33,558 nucleotides of DNA from an uncultured Clostridia bacterium (GCA_904393115.1 CAJFMX010000025.1:1-33558); one strand, 5' to 3'; numbered from the stretch's first letter, positions 24,656 to 33,100 are shown. The notes: generated from the letters alone by a model not told the origin. Program-made: numbers and translations.

Positions 24656-25999
24656 ATGAAAAAGAAGCTGTTTGTTGCTCTGGTGCTGGCGCTCTGCCTG
24701 CTGCTGAGCGGCTGCACGGACGGCGCGATCACGGCCCGTGAGGCGCGCAACGGCGTCGCGCGCGTGCTGGTGATCCCAACCTTCCATTACTATTCCGAGG
24801 AAACGGAGGAGTACTTGGGAAGCGAGGAGTCAGATGGCATTGGCATGGGCAGCGCCTTTGGCGTGGGCGATGCGGGCGAGGAGACGGACATCTTTGTCAC
24901 CAACCGCCACGTCATCGAGCCGGACCCGACGGTGATTGTGCCATGGCAGAATAACCAAGGAGAACTCATAGATGCATATAAGGTGACCACGAACAGCATC
25001 TACCTCCTGCTGGACAACTTCGCCTACAATCGGAGCACGGGCGAGCTGGATGCCAGCCGGGCCGTGCCCTGCACCGTGATCTATGCCGGCAGCGAGGAGG
25101 AAGAGGACGTCGCCGTGCTGCGCACGCCGGAGCCGGTTTCCGGCCGCGTCGCCCTGGCCCTGCAGGCGGAGGAGAGCTCCCTGCGCGAGGAGGACCCGGT
25201 CACGGCGCTGGGCTATCCGTTCTTCTCGGACCAGGCGACGAACGAGGGCTACCTGCTCGCGACGATCGACGACATGACCGTCTCCCCCGGCTACGCCATG
25301 CGATTTTTTGAAGCGCAGGACGTGCTGGCCGACACGGGCAAAGGCCGCGTGATCCAGATGAGCTGCGCCATCAACGGCGGCAACTCCGGAGGCCCCCTCG
25401 TGGATGAAAACGGCGCGGTGGTGGGCATCAACACCTGGACAGCTGCCTCGACGGATCCGTCCGTGACGACTTCCTATTACGCCATCCGCGTCCAGTACGC
25501 CAAGAACGCGCTGGATTCCCTGGGGATCGCCTACGACGTCTACACCGGCGGCGCGCCGGTTCTGCTGATCGTGGCCATCTGCGCGGCGGTGGTCCTCGCC
25601 GCGGCACTCGTCTTTGCGCTCGTGATCTATCCCCGCTGGGGCGGACGCAAGCGCGCGCCCGCGCCCGCGCCGCAGGAGGAGCTGCGCATACAGTGCGAGA
25701 GCGGGATCTTCGCGGGCAGGCGCTTTGAACTGAGCGGCCAGGTGCGCATGGGCCGCGACCCCGCGCGCAACGACCTGATCTTCCCGGAGGGAACGCAGGG
25801 CATCAGCGGCGTGCACTGCGTGGTGGCCGTGCAGGATGGGCATGTGCAGCTGAAGGACCTCGGCTCCACGTACGGCACCTTCCTGCGCGACGGAAGGCGG
25901 GTCGCGCCCGGCCAGGCGGTGGAGCTGCAGGTGGGCGACGGCTTCTCCCTGGGCTCGGACCGCGAGCGCTTTGTGATCACTCGGAAGGGAGGCGTCTAA
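24656..25999 (+). CDS. Lipoprotein trypsin-like protease with membrane span and cytoplasmic FHA domain
   Basis: Encodes 447 residues. A signal peptide ends in the lipobox LLLSGC (C20). A trypsin-type serine protease domain covers ~residues 30-295, with triad H85 (VTNRHVIE), D151 (EDVAVLR) and S244 (GGNSGGPL). One membrane span lies at ~300-325 (VLLIVAICAAVVLAAALVFA), with a Gly/Arg/Lys inner flank. The C-terminal FHA domain (~345-440) reads MGRDPARNDLIFPEG, GISGVHCVVAV, LGSTYGTFLRDG. Topology would be protease outside and FHA inside. I know of proteases with FHA-like fusions only vaguely; a lipid anchor plus a span at the other end is unusual. It could cleave an external signal and be steered by phosphorylation within (inference). 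The kinase gene starts one base after its stop. Confidence 0.88.
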   Translation: MKKKLFVALVLALCLLLSGCTDGAITAREARNGVARVLVIPTFHYYSEETEEYLGSEESDGIGMGSAFGVGDAGEETDIFVTNRHVIEPDPTVIVPWQNNQGELIDAYKVTTNSIYLLLDNFAYNRSTGELDASRAVPCTVIYAGSEEEEDVAVLRTPEPVSGRVALALQAEESSLREEDPVTALGYPFFSDQATNEGYLLATIDDMTVSPGYAMRFFEAQDVLADTGKGRVIQMSCAINGGNSGGPLVDENGAVVGINTWTAASTDPSVTTSYYAIRVQYAKNALDSLGIAYDVYTGGAPVLLIVAICAAVVLAAALVFALVIYPRWGGRKRAPAPAPQEELRIQCESGIFAGRRFELSGQVRMGRDPARNDLIFPEGTQGISGVHCVVAVQDGHVQLKDLGSTYGTFLRDGRRVAPGQAVELQVGDGFSLGSDRERFVITRKGGV

Positions 26000-26000
26000 G

Positions 26001-28433
26001 ATGGATTTTTGCCCGCATTGCATGCGCCCGGCCACCGGGCCGACCTGTCCGCACTGCGGCAAGCCCGTCGCCTGGCAGGCGCAAGGGCAGCAGCTTCCCC
26101 TGGGCACGCGGCTGACCGGCAGCGGCGGCCTGCGCGCCTACGCCACGGGCGCGATGCTCGGCCAAGGGGGATTTGGCATCACCTACATCGCCCGGGAGGT
26201 CCGGACGAGCCAGCGCGTGGCGATCAAGGAGTGCTTCCCCGCGCAGTGCGCCCAGCGCGGGGCGGACCGCGTGCGCGCCGAGGCCAAGCCCGGCGCGGAC
26301 CAGGTGTTTGCCCGCGCGCAGAACAGCTTCCTGGAGGAGGCCAAGCTCCTGGCCTGCCAGGACGCCCTGCCCGCCATCGTGCACGTGATCGACTTCTTCC
26401 GCGCGAACAACACCGCCTACCTCGTCATGGAGTTCCTGGACGGCGTCACGCTGGAGCAGAAGCGCCGGCAGGCCGGCGGCCGCCTTTCGGCCAAGCTCCT
26501 GCTGCCCATGCTGCGCCCCCTTCTGCGGGACCTGGGCAAGCTGCACGAATCCGGCGTGATCCACCGGGACATCAGCCCCGACAACCTGATGTGGATGCCC
26601 GACAACACCCTGAAGCTCCTGGACTTCGGCTGCGCCCGGTCCATGGAGGACGGCCGGTCCATGAGCGTGCTGCTCAAGCACGGCTTTGCCCCCGTCGAGC
26701 AGTACCAGACGCGCGGGCAGGGGCCGGAGACGGATATCTACGCCCTCTCGGCCACGATCTATTTCTGCCTGACGGCAACCATGCCGCCCGCCTCCGTGGA
26801 GCGCCTGGAGGAGGACGCGCTCCAGCCGCCCACGGCGCTGGGCGCGGACCTTGCGCCCTGGGAGGAGGAAGCCCTCCTCTGGGGACTGGCGGTGCAGCCC
26901 AAGGCCCGGCCCGCCAGCATGGAGCAGTTCGCCAGCAAGCTCTACAACGACGCAGACTGGGGCCATGGGGGAAAGATGGAGACCGTTTCCTTCAACGGCG
27001 GCACGACGATCGCCATCGGCGGGCCTGCGCCCCAGCCGAACAACACGACGGGGAAGACCTCGGACAAGACGGTCTCCACGGACAAGACGGCCAGCAGACC
27101 GGCGGGGCGCGTGGCCGTCGTGTGCGCGGTGGCCGCAGGGCTGGTGCTGGTCGTGTGCCTGGCGGCGGCGGGCATCTCCGCCGCGACCCGCGCGCTGCAG
27201 AGCCTGGGCAGCACCCCGACGGCCGCGCCCCAGCCGGCGGCCCCGGCCGGCATGGGGGCGGGCCTGCTGGCGGGCAGCCCGACCCCGGCCCCATCCGCCG
27301 GCGTCCCGTCCGCCAGCCCGTCCGCCAGCCCGTCCGCCGTCCCTTCCGCCAGCCCCACGGCCGAGCCGGCCGTAACGGGCGAGACGGAGGAGGGCGTGCA
27401 GTATGAACTCCGGGACGAGGGCGTGACGATCACGGGCTATGCGGGCAACGCGAAGATCCTGGAGCTGCCCGCGGAGATCGAGGGCCAGCCCGTCACCGCC
27501 ATCGCGGAGGAGGCCTTCCGCGGCAGCGCAGTGCAGTCCATCTACCTGCCCACGGGCTTGGAGACGCTCGGGGAGAGCGCGTTTGCCGACAGCGCGCTGC
27601 GCGACCTGTACGTCTACACGGAGCTGGACGCGCCTAAGAGCGCCTTTGCCGGCTGTGAGGACCTGCGCGGCGTGGTGCGCAAGGAGGACGCGGCCAACCC
27701 CGGCGACTGGGCGCTGCCCGAGGACTGCGTGATCTTCGACGAAAACATGGAGACGGGCATCGGCAGCCTGCGCTTCATCGACGTCGACGACGACGGCGTG
27801 ATCTACGGCGTCACCAGCCAGGAGGAGGCCCTGCTGCTGCACGTCCCCGCGGGCCTGGAGGAGGTCGTCATGCCCGACGAGGTCCTCGGCTCCACCGTGA
27901 CCTGGGTCAGCACCGAGGCCCTGGAGGACGCGGAGGAGGGGGTTGTCATTCATCTCGCGGACGAGGCGGGTTTCCCCTACGAGATGCTCTTTGACGCGGA
28001 ATGGGACTTCCTGCAGGAAGATGGGGAGACGATCTTCTCCTGCAACTGGTACCTGTCCTGCGCCATGGCCCAACTCATCAACCTCGACGACCAGCGCGAG
28101 GCCGACGCGCCCGAAGTCCTGCCCAGGCGTGAACTCGTGCAGGCCGCGTGCATCCGCGCGCAGGAGCTCTCGGAACTCTACGACGTCGGGACCCGCCCGG
28201 ACGGCTCCGAGTGGACCACGGCCCTCAGGGAGCTCGGCATCGACAGCGGCATGGGCGCTGCCACTGCCGCCAAAGCGGAGAACGACACGGAGCTGGCCGA
28301 ACGGCTCCGCGAAACGGTAGACGAGCGGAGCGCTCCCACGGAGGCGGGCTATATCGAAACGATCGGCGTGGGCCTGTACACCGCGGAGGATGGCATGTAC
28401 TACATGTATTTTGTAGGCCATGTGCCCGATTGA
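26001..28433 (+). CDS. Transmembrane Ser/Thr kinase with zinc ribbon, BspA-like LRR and CAP-like ectodomain
   Basis: Encodes 810 residues. Zinc ribbon at 4-22 (CPHCMRP, CPHCGKP). Kinase ~45-320: glycine loop GQGGFGITYI (~54), VAIKE with the ATP Lys (~75), HRDISPDNLM (~188), LLDFGCAR (~208) and LKHGFAPVEQYQ, GQGPETDIYAL in the activation and substrate region. Membrane span ~370-393. A PSASPSASPSA-type linker runs to ~460. The ectodomain has LRR_5/BspA-type repeats (~467-555: LELPAEIEGQPVTAIAEEAF, SIYLPTGLETLGESAF). It ends in a CAP/SCP-like region (~683-810: LVQAACIRAQELSELYD, TRPDGSEWTT, IETIGVGLYTAEDGMYYMYF). The external part is probably a sensor. The ribosome site (AGGGAGG) lies inside the protease gene. 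Confidence 0.9.
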   Translation: MDFCPHCMRPATGPTCPHCGKPVAWQAQGQQLPLGTRLTGSGGLRAYATGAMLGQGGFGITYIAREVRTSQRVAIKECFPAQCAQRGADRVRAEAKPGADQVFARAQNSFLEEAKLLACQDALPAIVHVIDFFRANNTAYLVMEFLDGVTLEQKRRQAGGRLSAKLLLPMLRPLLRDLGKLHESGVIHRDISPDNLMWMPDNTLKLLDFGCARSMEDGRSMSVLLKHGFAPVEQYQTRGQGPETDIYALSATIYFCLTATMPPASVERLEEDALQPPTALGADLAPWEEEALLWGLAVQPKARPASMEQFASKLYNDADWGHGGKMETVSFNGGTTIAIGGPAPQPNNTTGKTSDKTVSTDKTASRPAGRVAVVCAVAAGLVLVVCLAAAGISAATRALQSLGSTPTAAPQPAAPAGMGAGLLAGSPTPAPSAGVPSASPSASPSAVPSASPTAEPAVTGETEEGVQYELRDEGVTITGYAGNAKILELPAEIEGQPVTAIAEEAFRGSAVQSIYLPTGLETLGESAFADSALRDLYVYTELDAPKSAFAGCEDLRGVVRKEDAANPGDWALPEDCVIFDENMETGIGSLRFIDVDDDGVIYGVTSQEEALLLHVPAGLEEVVMPDEVLGSTVTWVSTEALEDAEEGVVIHLADEAGFPYEMLFDAEWDFLQEDGETIFSCNWYLSCAMAQLINLDDQREADAPEVLPRRELVQAACIRAQELSELYDVGTRPDGSEWTTALRELGIDSGMGAATAAKAENDTELAERLRETVDERSAPTEAGYIETIGVGLYTAEDGMYYMYFVGHVPD
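27307..27360 (+). repeat. Short tandem repeats in the kinase linker
   Basis: Twelve-base units near CCGTCCGCCAGC (encoding PSAS) recur in the extracellular linker of the kinase at 26001, ending in imperfect copies. Confidence 0.6.
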
Positions 28434-28449
28434 TATGCGGATCTGCCGC

Positions 28450-28478
28450 TTGTCGGACTGCAAAGGAGCCGGTATAAT
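28450..28478 (+). promoter_or_regulatory. Internal promoter of the second kinase gene
   Basis: TTGTCG (28450-28455), exactly 17 bases, perfect TATAAT (28473-28478). It is located in the 72-base gap between the two kinase genes, about 28 bases before ATG 28506. It suggests the second kinase can be transcribed independently of the upstream operon. Confidence 0.75.
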
Positions 28479-28505
28479 GAAAAAAAGCGCATTTGGGAAA
28501 GGGGG

Positions 28506-31500
28506 ATGGCCGTGGAGGAGAAGGCATACTGCCCATACTGCATGGCGCAGGTGAATCCCGGGGAGAGCTGCTCCCAGTGCGGCCTGACCGCTGGAACCTA
28601 CACGCCCGCGCCGCACCACCTGCCGCCGCAAACGGCGCTGATGGACCGCTACCTGATCGGCCGCGTCCTGGGCGAAGGGGGATTCGGCATCACGTACATC
28701 GGCTGCGACCTGCGGCTGGAGCTTCGGGTCGCCATCAAGGAGTATTACCCCGCGACGCTCGTTTCCCGCCGGGCGGAGGAGAGCCTCTGCGTGCGCCCCT
28801 ATGCCGGCATGGAGGGGAGCTTCGAAAAGGGCAGGCTCCGCTTCCTCACCGAGGCCCGGGCCATGGCCAAGATGGACAAGACGCCCGAGATCGTCAGCGT
28901 CCGCGACTTCTTTGAGGAGAACAACACCGCCTACATCGTCATGGAATACCTGGACGGCACCACCTTTAAGGAGCTGGTGCGCCAAAAGGGCGGCCGCATC
29001 GAGGCCGAGGAGCTGCTGCGCCTGATCGAACCGCTCTTTGGCGCGCTGAGCGCCATGCACGAAAAGGGCCTCATCCACCGCGACATCAGCCCGGATAACC
29101 TCATGCTCGAGCACGGCGCGGTGCGCCTGCTGGACTTCGGCTGCGCGCGGGAGTCCCTGGCCGGCAACGAGACCATGACCATCACCCTCAAGCACGGCTA
29201 TGCGCCGATCGAGCAGTATCAGCGCAAGGGTCAGGGACCCTGGACGGACGTCTACGCCCTCTCGGCCACCATCTACTACTGCCTGACCGGCAAGGTGCCG
29301 CCGCAGGCGCTGGACCGCATGGTCGAGGACGAGCTCATCTCGCCCCGCAAGCTCGGCGTCCGCATCACCGCGCAGCAGGAGCGGGCCTTGCTGCGCGGCA
29401 TGAGCCTGCGCCAGCACCAGCGCTTCCGCTCCATGGAGGAGCTGCACACCGCGCTCTATGTGCCCGAGCCCGAGCCCGAGCCCGAGCCGGTCCCGCCCGG
29501 GCCAACGCCAATTCCGGACCCGCCGAAACCGGACCCGCCGAAACCGGACCCGCCGAAACCGGACCCGCCGAAACCGGATCCGGTCCCCCTGCCCGGGCCG
29601 CAGCCCGGCTGGCGCAGATGGGCGCCCCTCGCCGGCGCGGGCGCCGCCGTCGTCGCCCTGACGATCCTGGCCGCGCTCCTGCTGCCGGGCGGAGAGACGC
29701 CCGCGCCCGACCCATCGCCGACGGATGCGGCTCAGCCGACTGCGACAGTCCAGCCGACCGCTGCGGTCCAGCCGACCGATGCGGCCCAGGATGCGGGCGA
29801 TCCCTTTGCGAGCGCGCAGAGGCTCGGCGCGCAGACGGGGGAGGCGGAGCTTCGCGCCGCGCTCGCGGACGAGAGCGTGCCCGCCGTCGTGCTCAGCGCC
29901 GGCTGCGACTTTGGCGTCACGGAAGGGCCGCTTTCGATCGACAAGCCCGTGCGCATCGAGGCGGGCGCGCACCTCTACCCGCTGCAGACGCTCACGGTCG
30001 AGGCGGGCGGCAGCCTCCGCGTGGAGGGCAGCCTGGAGACGGATATCGGCATCGTCCGCGTGTGCGCGGGCGGCGAGATCTCCGTCGGGGAGGGCGGTCG
30101 CCTCGCGGGCGGCACGGCCATGGTGCTCGAAGGGACGGACGGCTTCACGGTCGAGCCGGGCGGCACGGCCGAGATGGGCGGCACCCTCTACGGCGCCGAG
30201 GGCAGCGGCGCGCACTTCCTCGAGGTCGGGCTGGACTTTGCCCAGGCCGAGCGCGTGACGAGCTATGCCGAGCTGCGCGACGCGCTTGAGGCAGGCGCCG
30301 GGGCCATCGCGGTCGAGGGCGACATCCTGCTGCGCGGGGGCGAAGCGCTGACCGTCGGCGTGCCCCTGCTCGTGCCGGAGGGGTCGAGCCTGACCACGGC
30401 GCAGGGCGTGCAACCGGCGGTCCTCGCCCTGGAGGGTGGGCTGCTGCTCAACCGCGGCGAGGTCCAGTGCGTCGTGCACACGGTGGACGGCTCGCGCGCG
30501 AGCGCCGTGGTCAACTACGGAACGCTGCGCGGCGGGTTCTCCCTCATGGCGCCCGGCGCGCTGGTCAACTTCGGCGCAATCGAACTGGCGGGCAGCGCGC
30601 AGCAGGTCCACGGGGGTTTCTACAACCTCGGCGAGATCCGGCTAAGCGACTCGGGCAGGCAGACCGCGCTGGACCTGCTGGGCGGCCCGGCGTCCAACGC
30701 CGGCACCATCGAGATTCCGCAGGACTGCCGCCTGACCGTCTGCTGCGACCGCTTCGGCAACGAGGGGACGATCTCCGCGTCCGCGGGCGGCACAATCGAG
30801 CTGGACGCGCAGGTGCTCAACGCCGGCGACTTCCTCGTGGACAGCGGCGGAACCCTGGCGAACACGGGCTGCATCGAGACCGCCAACGCCGCGGCCCGCT
30901 TGGCCGTGGAGGAGGGGGCGCAGCTGCACAACAACGGGTTGCTCCTCGTCGGAAGCGACAACGCGCTCTCCCTGCCCGCCGAAGGGGACGCGGTCTACAC
31001 CGGCTTTTTGCGCACCTTCCGCTGGAATGAAAACGAGGGCGCGCGCCTCGTCGCCACCGAGACGGAGCTGCGCGAGGCCCTGGAGGACCCCGCCTGCGAG
31101 CAAGTCCAGGTAAACGGCGAACTGGACGTGCAGGGGGACCTCACCGTGAACAAGGTCCTCAACGCGGGCAACCTGCGCCTGCACGGCGGGACCCTGACGC
31201 TCTCGGGCGAGTCGGCGCTCTTCTTCGGGTCGGCGGACCTGGACGGCGGCGCGCTGCGCGTCGAACAGGGCGCCGTTGCGGCCATGCTCGAGCTGCACAA
31301 CTGCGCTTCGCTCACCGTGGAGGATTCCGCGCTGGCGGTGCTCTGGAATTCCGAACTGGGCGGCTGCGCGGTCCGGCTGGGCGAGGGCGGCGGCTGCATC
31401 GCCCTGAACGGACTGTGGCTGGAGGGGAGCCAGGTCTCTGTCGAGGCGGGCGCCGTTCTGCGCGCGCGCAATGCGTTGGAGGCGAGCGGCGCGCGCCTGG

Positions 31501-31874
31501 AGATCGCGGAGGGCGGCACGTGCACGCTGCGCAACGCGGAGATCTTCCTGGATTCCGAGACGCGCGTGGAAAACGACGGCGCCCTCGAATGGAGCGCGAA
31601 CACGTCCCTCCGCCGCGCGGTCGTGGAGGGCGAGGTGGACAACGCCGGGGTTCTGACGGTCGTCGAAGTGCCCATGGACCTCTCCGGCGCGCTGCGCAAC
31701 ACCGGAGAAGCGGCGTTCGACCAAGATGTGACGCTCACCGGCACGCTGGACAACGCCGGGCAGCTCTACCTGTCCGACTGCCGCATCGCCGTGGAGGCGG
31801 GCGGCGCGCTCCTGGGCGAGGAGCCGCAGCATGTCAGCGGCCGGGTGGATCTGCAGGGCCGGGAGGCCGAATAA
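28506..31874 (+). CDS. Transmembrane Ser/Thr kinase with zinc ribbon and long repetitive ectodomain
   Basis: Encodes 1122 residues. Zinc ribbon ~9-25 (CPYCMAQ, CSQCGLT). Kinase ~48-310: GEGGFGITYI (~56), VAIKE, HRDISPDNLM (~191), LLDFGCAR (~209), GQGPWTDVYALSATIYYCLT. It is clearly a paralogue of the kinase at 26001. A Pro-rich (PEPEPE, DPPKP) juxtamembrane linker precedes the span at ~371-395. The ectodomain of ~720 residues has repeated openings of the type ELRxALxxxxxxxxVxG (near 446, 585 and 850) and many NAGT/NEGT turns, suggesting a beta-solenoid. No catalytic motif is seen in it. ATG 28506 touches the GGGGG site; GTG at 28512 has better spacing and may be the true start. A terminator follows. 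Confidence 0.9.
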   Translation: MAVEEKAYCPYCMAQVNPGESCSQCGLTAGTYTPAPHHLPPQTALMDRYLIGRVLGEGGFGITYIGCDLRLELRVAIKEYYPATLVSRRAEESLCVRPYAGMEGSFEKGRLRFLTEARAMAKMDKTPEIVSVRDFFEENNTAYIVMEYLDGTTFKELVRQKGGRIEAEELLRLIEPLFGALSAMHEKGLIHRDISPDNLMLEHGAVRLLDFGCARESLAGNETMTITLKHGYAPIEQYQRKGQGPWTDVYALSATIYYCLTGKVPPQALDRMVEDELISPRKLGVRITAQQERALLRGMSLRQHQRFRSMEELHTALYVPEPEPEPEPVPPGPTPIPDPPKPDPPKPDPPKPDPPKPDPVPLPGPQPGWRRWAPLAGAGAAVVALTILAALLLPGGETPAPDPSPTDAAQPTATVQPTAAVQPTDAAQDAGDPFASAQRLGAQTGEAELRAALADESVPAVVLSAGCDFGVTEGPLSIDKPVRIEAGAHLYPLQTLTVEAGGSLRVEGSLETDIGIVRVCAGGEISVGEGGRLAGGTAMVLEGTDGFTVEPGGTAEMGGTLYGAEGSGAHFLEVGLDFAQAERVTSYAELRDALEAGAGAIAVEGDILLRGGEALTVGVPLLVPEGSSLTTAQGVQPAVLALEGGLLLNRGEVQCVVHTVDGSRASAVVNYGTLRGGFSLMAPGALVNFGAIELAGSAQQVHGGFYNLGEIRLSDSGRQTALDLLGGPASNAGTIEIPQDCRLTVCCDRFGNEGTISASAGGTIELDAQVLNAGDFLVDSGGTLANTGCIETANAAARLAVEEGAQLHNNGLLLVGSDNALSLPAEGDAVYTGFLRTFRWNENEGARLVATETELREALEDPACEQVQVNGELDVQGDLTVNKVLNAGNLRLHGGTLTLSGESALFFGSADLDGGALRVEQGAVAAMLELHNCASLTVEDSALAVLWNSELGGCAVRLGEGGGCIALNGLWLEGSQVSVEAGAVLRARNALEASGARLEIAEGGTCTLRNAEIFLDSETRVENDGALEWSANTSLRRAVVEGEVDNAGVLTVVEVPMDLSGALRNTGEAAFDQDVTLTGTLDNAGQLYLSDCRIAVEAGGALLGEEPQHVSGRVDLQGREAE
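29464..29575 (+). repeat. Tandem repeats in the kinase juxtamembrane linker
   Basis: Six-base CCCGAG units (PE) repeat at 29464-29488, then four identical 15-base units (GGACCCGCCGAAACC, encoding DPPKP) run from 29516 to 29575. The perfect copies suggest recent expansion or active length variation. Confidence 0.85.
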
Positions 31875-31888
31875 GCCTGCCGAAACGC

Positions 31889-31929
31889 AGCGCCCCGGCG
31901 CGGAAATTCTTCCGCGCCGGGGCGCTTTT
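31889..31929. terminator. Bidirectional terminator between kinase and convergent gene
   Basis: A 17-bp perfect stem (31889-31905 with 31910-31926) with an ATTC loop and a TTTTC tail on the plus strand. The convergent gene's stop codon is at 31929-31931, so the hairpin begins just past it on the minus strand. Confidence 0.9.
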
Positions 31930-33035
31930 CATTCGGACAGGCCGGAGAAGAGCTGCTCGATCACCGCCTCCATGCGCTCGCTCATGGATTCCTCGTCCGC
32001 CGTGACGGCGTAGAGAACCAGCCAATCGAAGGCGTTCCTCGGGTCGAGCGGGGGCATGCCGCAGTCGGTGAGCATGGCGTTGATGGCGTACCAGTGGTCG
32101 TCCAGGCGCTGCTGCGGGGTGAGGTAGTCCTCGTCCGTCTCCCTGTACTCCTCGTCCGCAGCGTTTTCTGTGATGATATAAAAGAGGAGCAGCAGCTTGC
32201 GCGGCACGTCGGCCTTGCGGTTTCGGATGTTCTTGAGCGCCGTGGTGTTGGGCCAGTTGCTCTTGATGAGCCGCTGGATGACGCCCATGTCCGTCCGGCT
32301 GCGGCTGGAGGGCATCTTCATGCGCAGGTAGAGGTCCATCACCGCCTCCATGGAGTAGTCCGGCTCCGCAAGGCCCGTCCACTCGGGCACGGGGTGGATC
32401 AGGCGGTCCAGATACCGCGAAAAATAGGCGTAAGCGCGCGTGTGCAGCGCGCCGAAGTTTTTGAGGTTGGCAAGATAGCAGGCGCGCAGGTCCTCCTGTG
32501 TGTGCGCCAGGAGGAACGCGCTCTGCATCTCGTGGGTGATCTGCGCGCCCGCGCCCTTTGGCAGCTGATCCGGCCGCGGAACGGGCGGCAGCGACGCGAA
32601 AAAGGCCCGCGCCTGCAGGTACGATCCCCCGTTGCGCAGGAACCAGGCGTAGACGACGTCCCGCCCCTCGCGGTAGTGGATGCCGTAGTCCGTGCAGTGC
32701 CCCAGCAAAAGATCTGCCTGCGGTTCGGAGAAGCCGAGCGCAAAAGCGATGTGGAAGATCTCCTCCCGGCGCGTGGGTTTAGCCTTTCCCGTGAGCCAGT
32801 TGCGCACGACCTTGGCCAGGGTGGCGGGGCTTGCCTCCGGCTCGTCCGCGGCAAGGGCGTCCGTCAGATGCGCCTGCAGGTCCTGGCCGGGGCACAGGCT
32901 GTGGAGCAACTCCGGAAACGTGCGCAGAGCGAACCCGCCGTCCTGCAGATACTGCGCCACCAGGGCGGTGCTCATCTGTCCGGAGCCGAGCCGCGCGTGC
33001 TCCTGCGCCGAAAGCTGGGTCAGATTCCTTTCCAA
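31929..33035 (-). CDS. Unrecognised protein, possible helix-turn-helix N-terminus
   Basis: I do not recognise the family. The frame gives 368 residues from a TTG at 33035, chosen because AGGGGG lies about seven bases upstream; an in-frame ATG at 32975 is the next choice. Residues ~60-110 (SPATLAKVVRNWLTGKAKPT, then REEIFHIAFALGFSEPQADL) look like an XRE-type HTH followed by the helix that often follows in such regulators. The rest is helical, ending in an acidic tail (EESMSERMEAVIEQLFSGL). No membrane segment or enzyme motif is visible. It faces the kinase gene tail-to-tail, with its own consensus promoter. A regulator linked to the signalling cluster is possible but unproven. Confidence 0.65.
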   Translation of the reverse strand: MERNLTQLSAQEHARLGSGQMSTALVAQYLQDGGFALRTFPELLHSLCPGQDLQAHLTDALAADEPEASPATLAKVVRNWLTGKAKPTRREEIFHIAFALGFSEPQADLLLGHCTDYGIHYREGRDVVYAWFLRNGGSYLQARAFFASLPPVPRPDQLPKGAGAQITHEMQSAFLLAHTQEDLRACYLANLKNFGALHTRAYAYFSRYLDRLIHPVPEWTGLAEPDYSMEAVMDLYLRMKMPSSRSRTDMGVIQRLIKSNWPNTTALKNIRNRKADVPRKLLLLFYIITENAADEEYRETDEDYLTPQQRLDDHWYAINAMLTDCGMPPLDPRNAFDWLVLYAVTADEESMSERMEAVIEQLFSGLSE

Positions 33036-33072
33036 GTGCCATCCCCCTGCAAAAAAAATCCATTCTTCTTCT

Positions 33073-33100
33073 ATTATATTCGAAGGGAAGTGCTTGTCAA
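33073..33100 (-). promoter_or_regulatory. Near-perfect sigma-A promoter of the possible regulator gene
   Basis: On the minus strand: TTGACA (33100-33095), 16-base spacer, TATAAT (33078-33073), both perfect hexamers, about 38 bases before the TTG start. The -35 sits inside an imperfect GTGC...GCAC dyad (33090-33106) that could be an operator (weak). Confidence 0.85.

Noticed and set aside
29516..29575. CRISPR-like array in the kinase gene
   Set aside because: The 15-base units are contiguous without spacers and encode DPPKP in frame, so they are a protein linker repeat.
25977..30611. A minus-strand reading frame of more than 1500 codons opposite the protease and kinase genes
   Set aside because: It mirrors GC-rich third codon positions of real plus-strand genes; its translation is Ala/Arg/Gly/His-rich with no recognisable domain, and the plus-strand products have full motifs.
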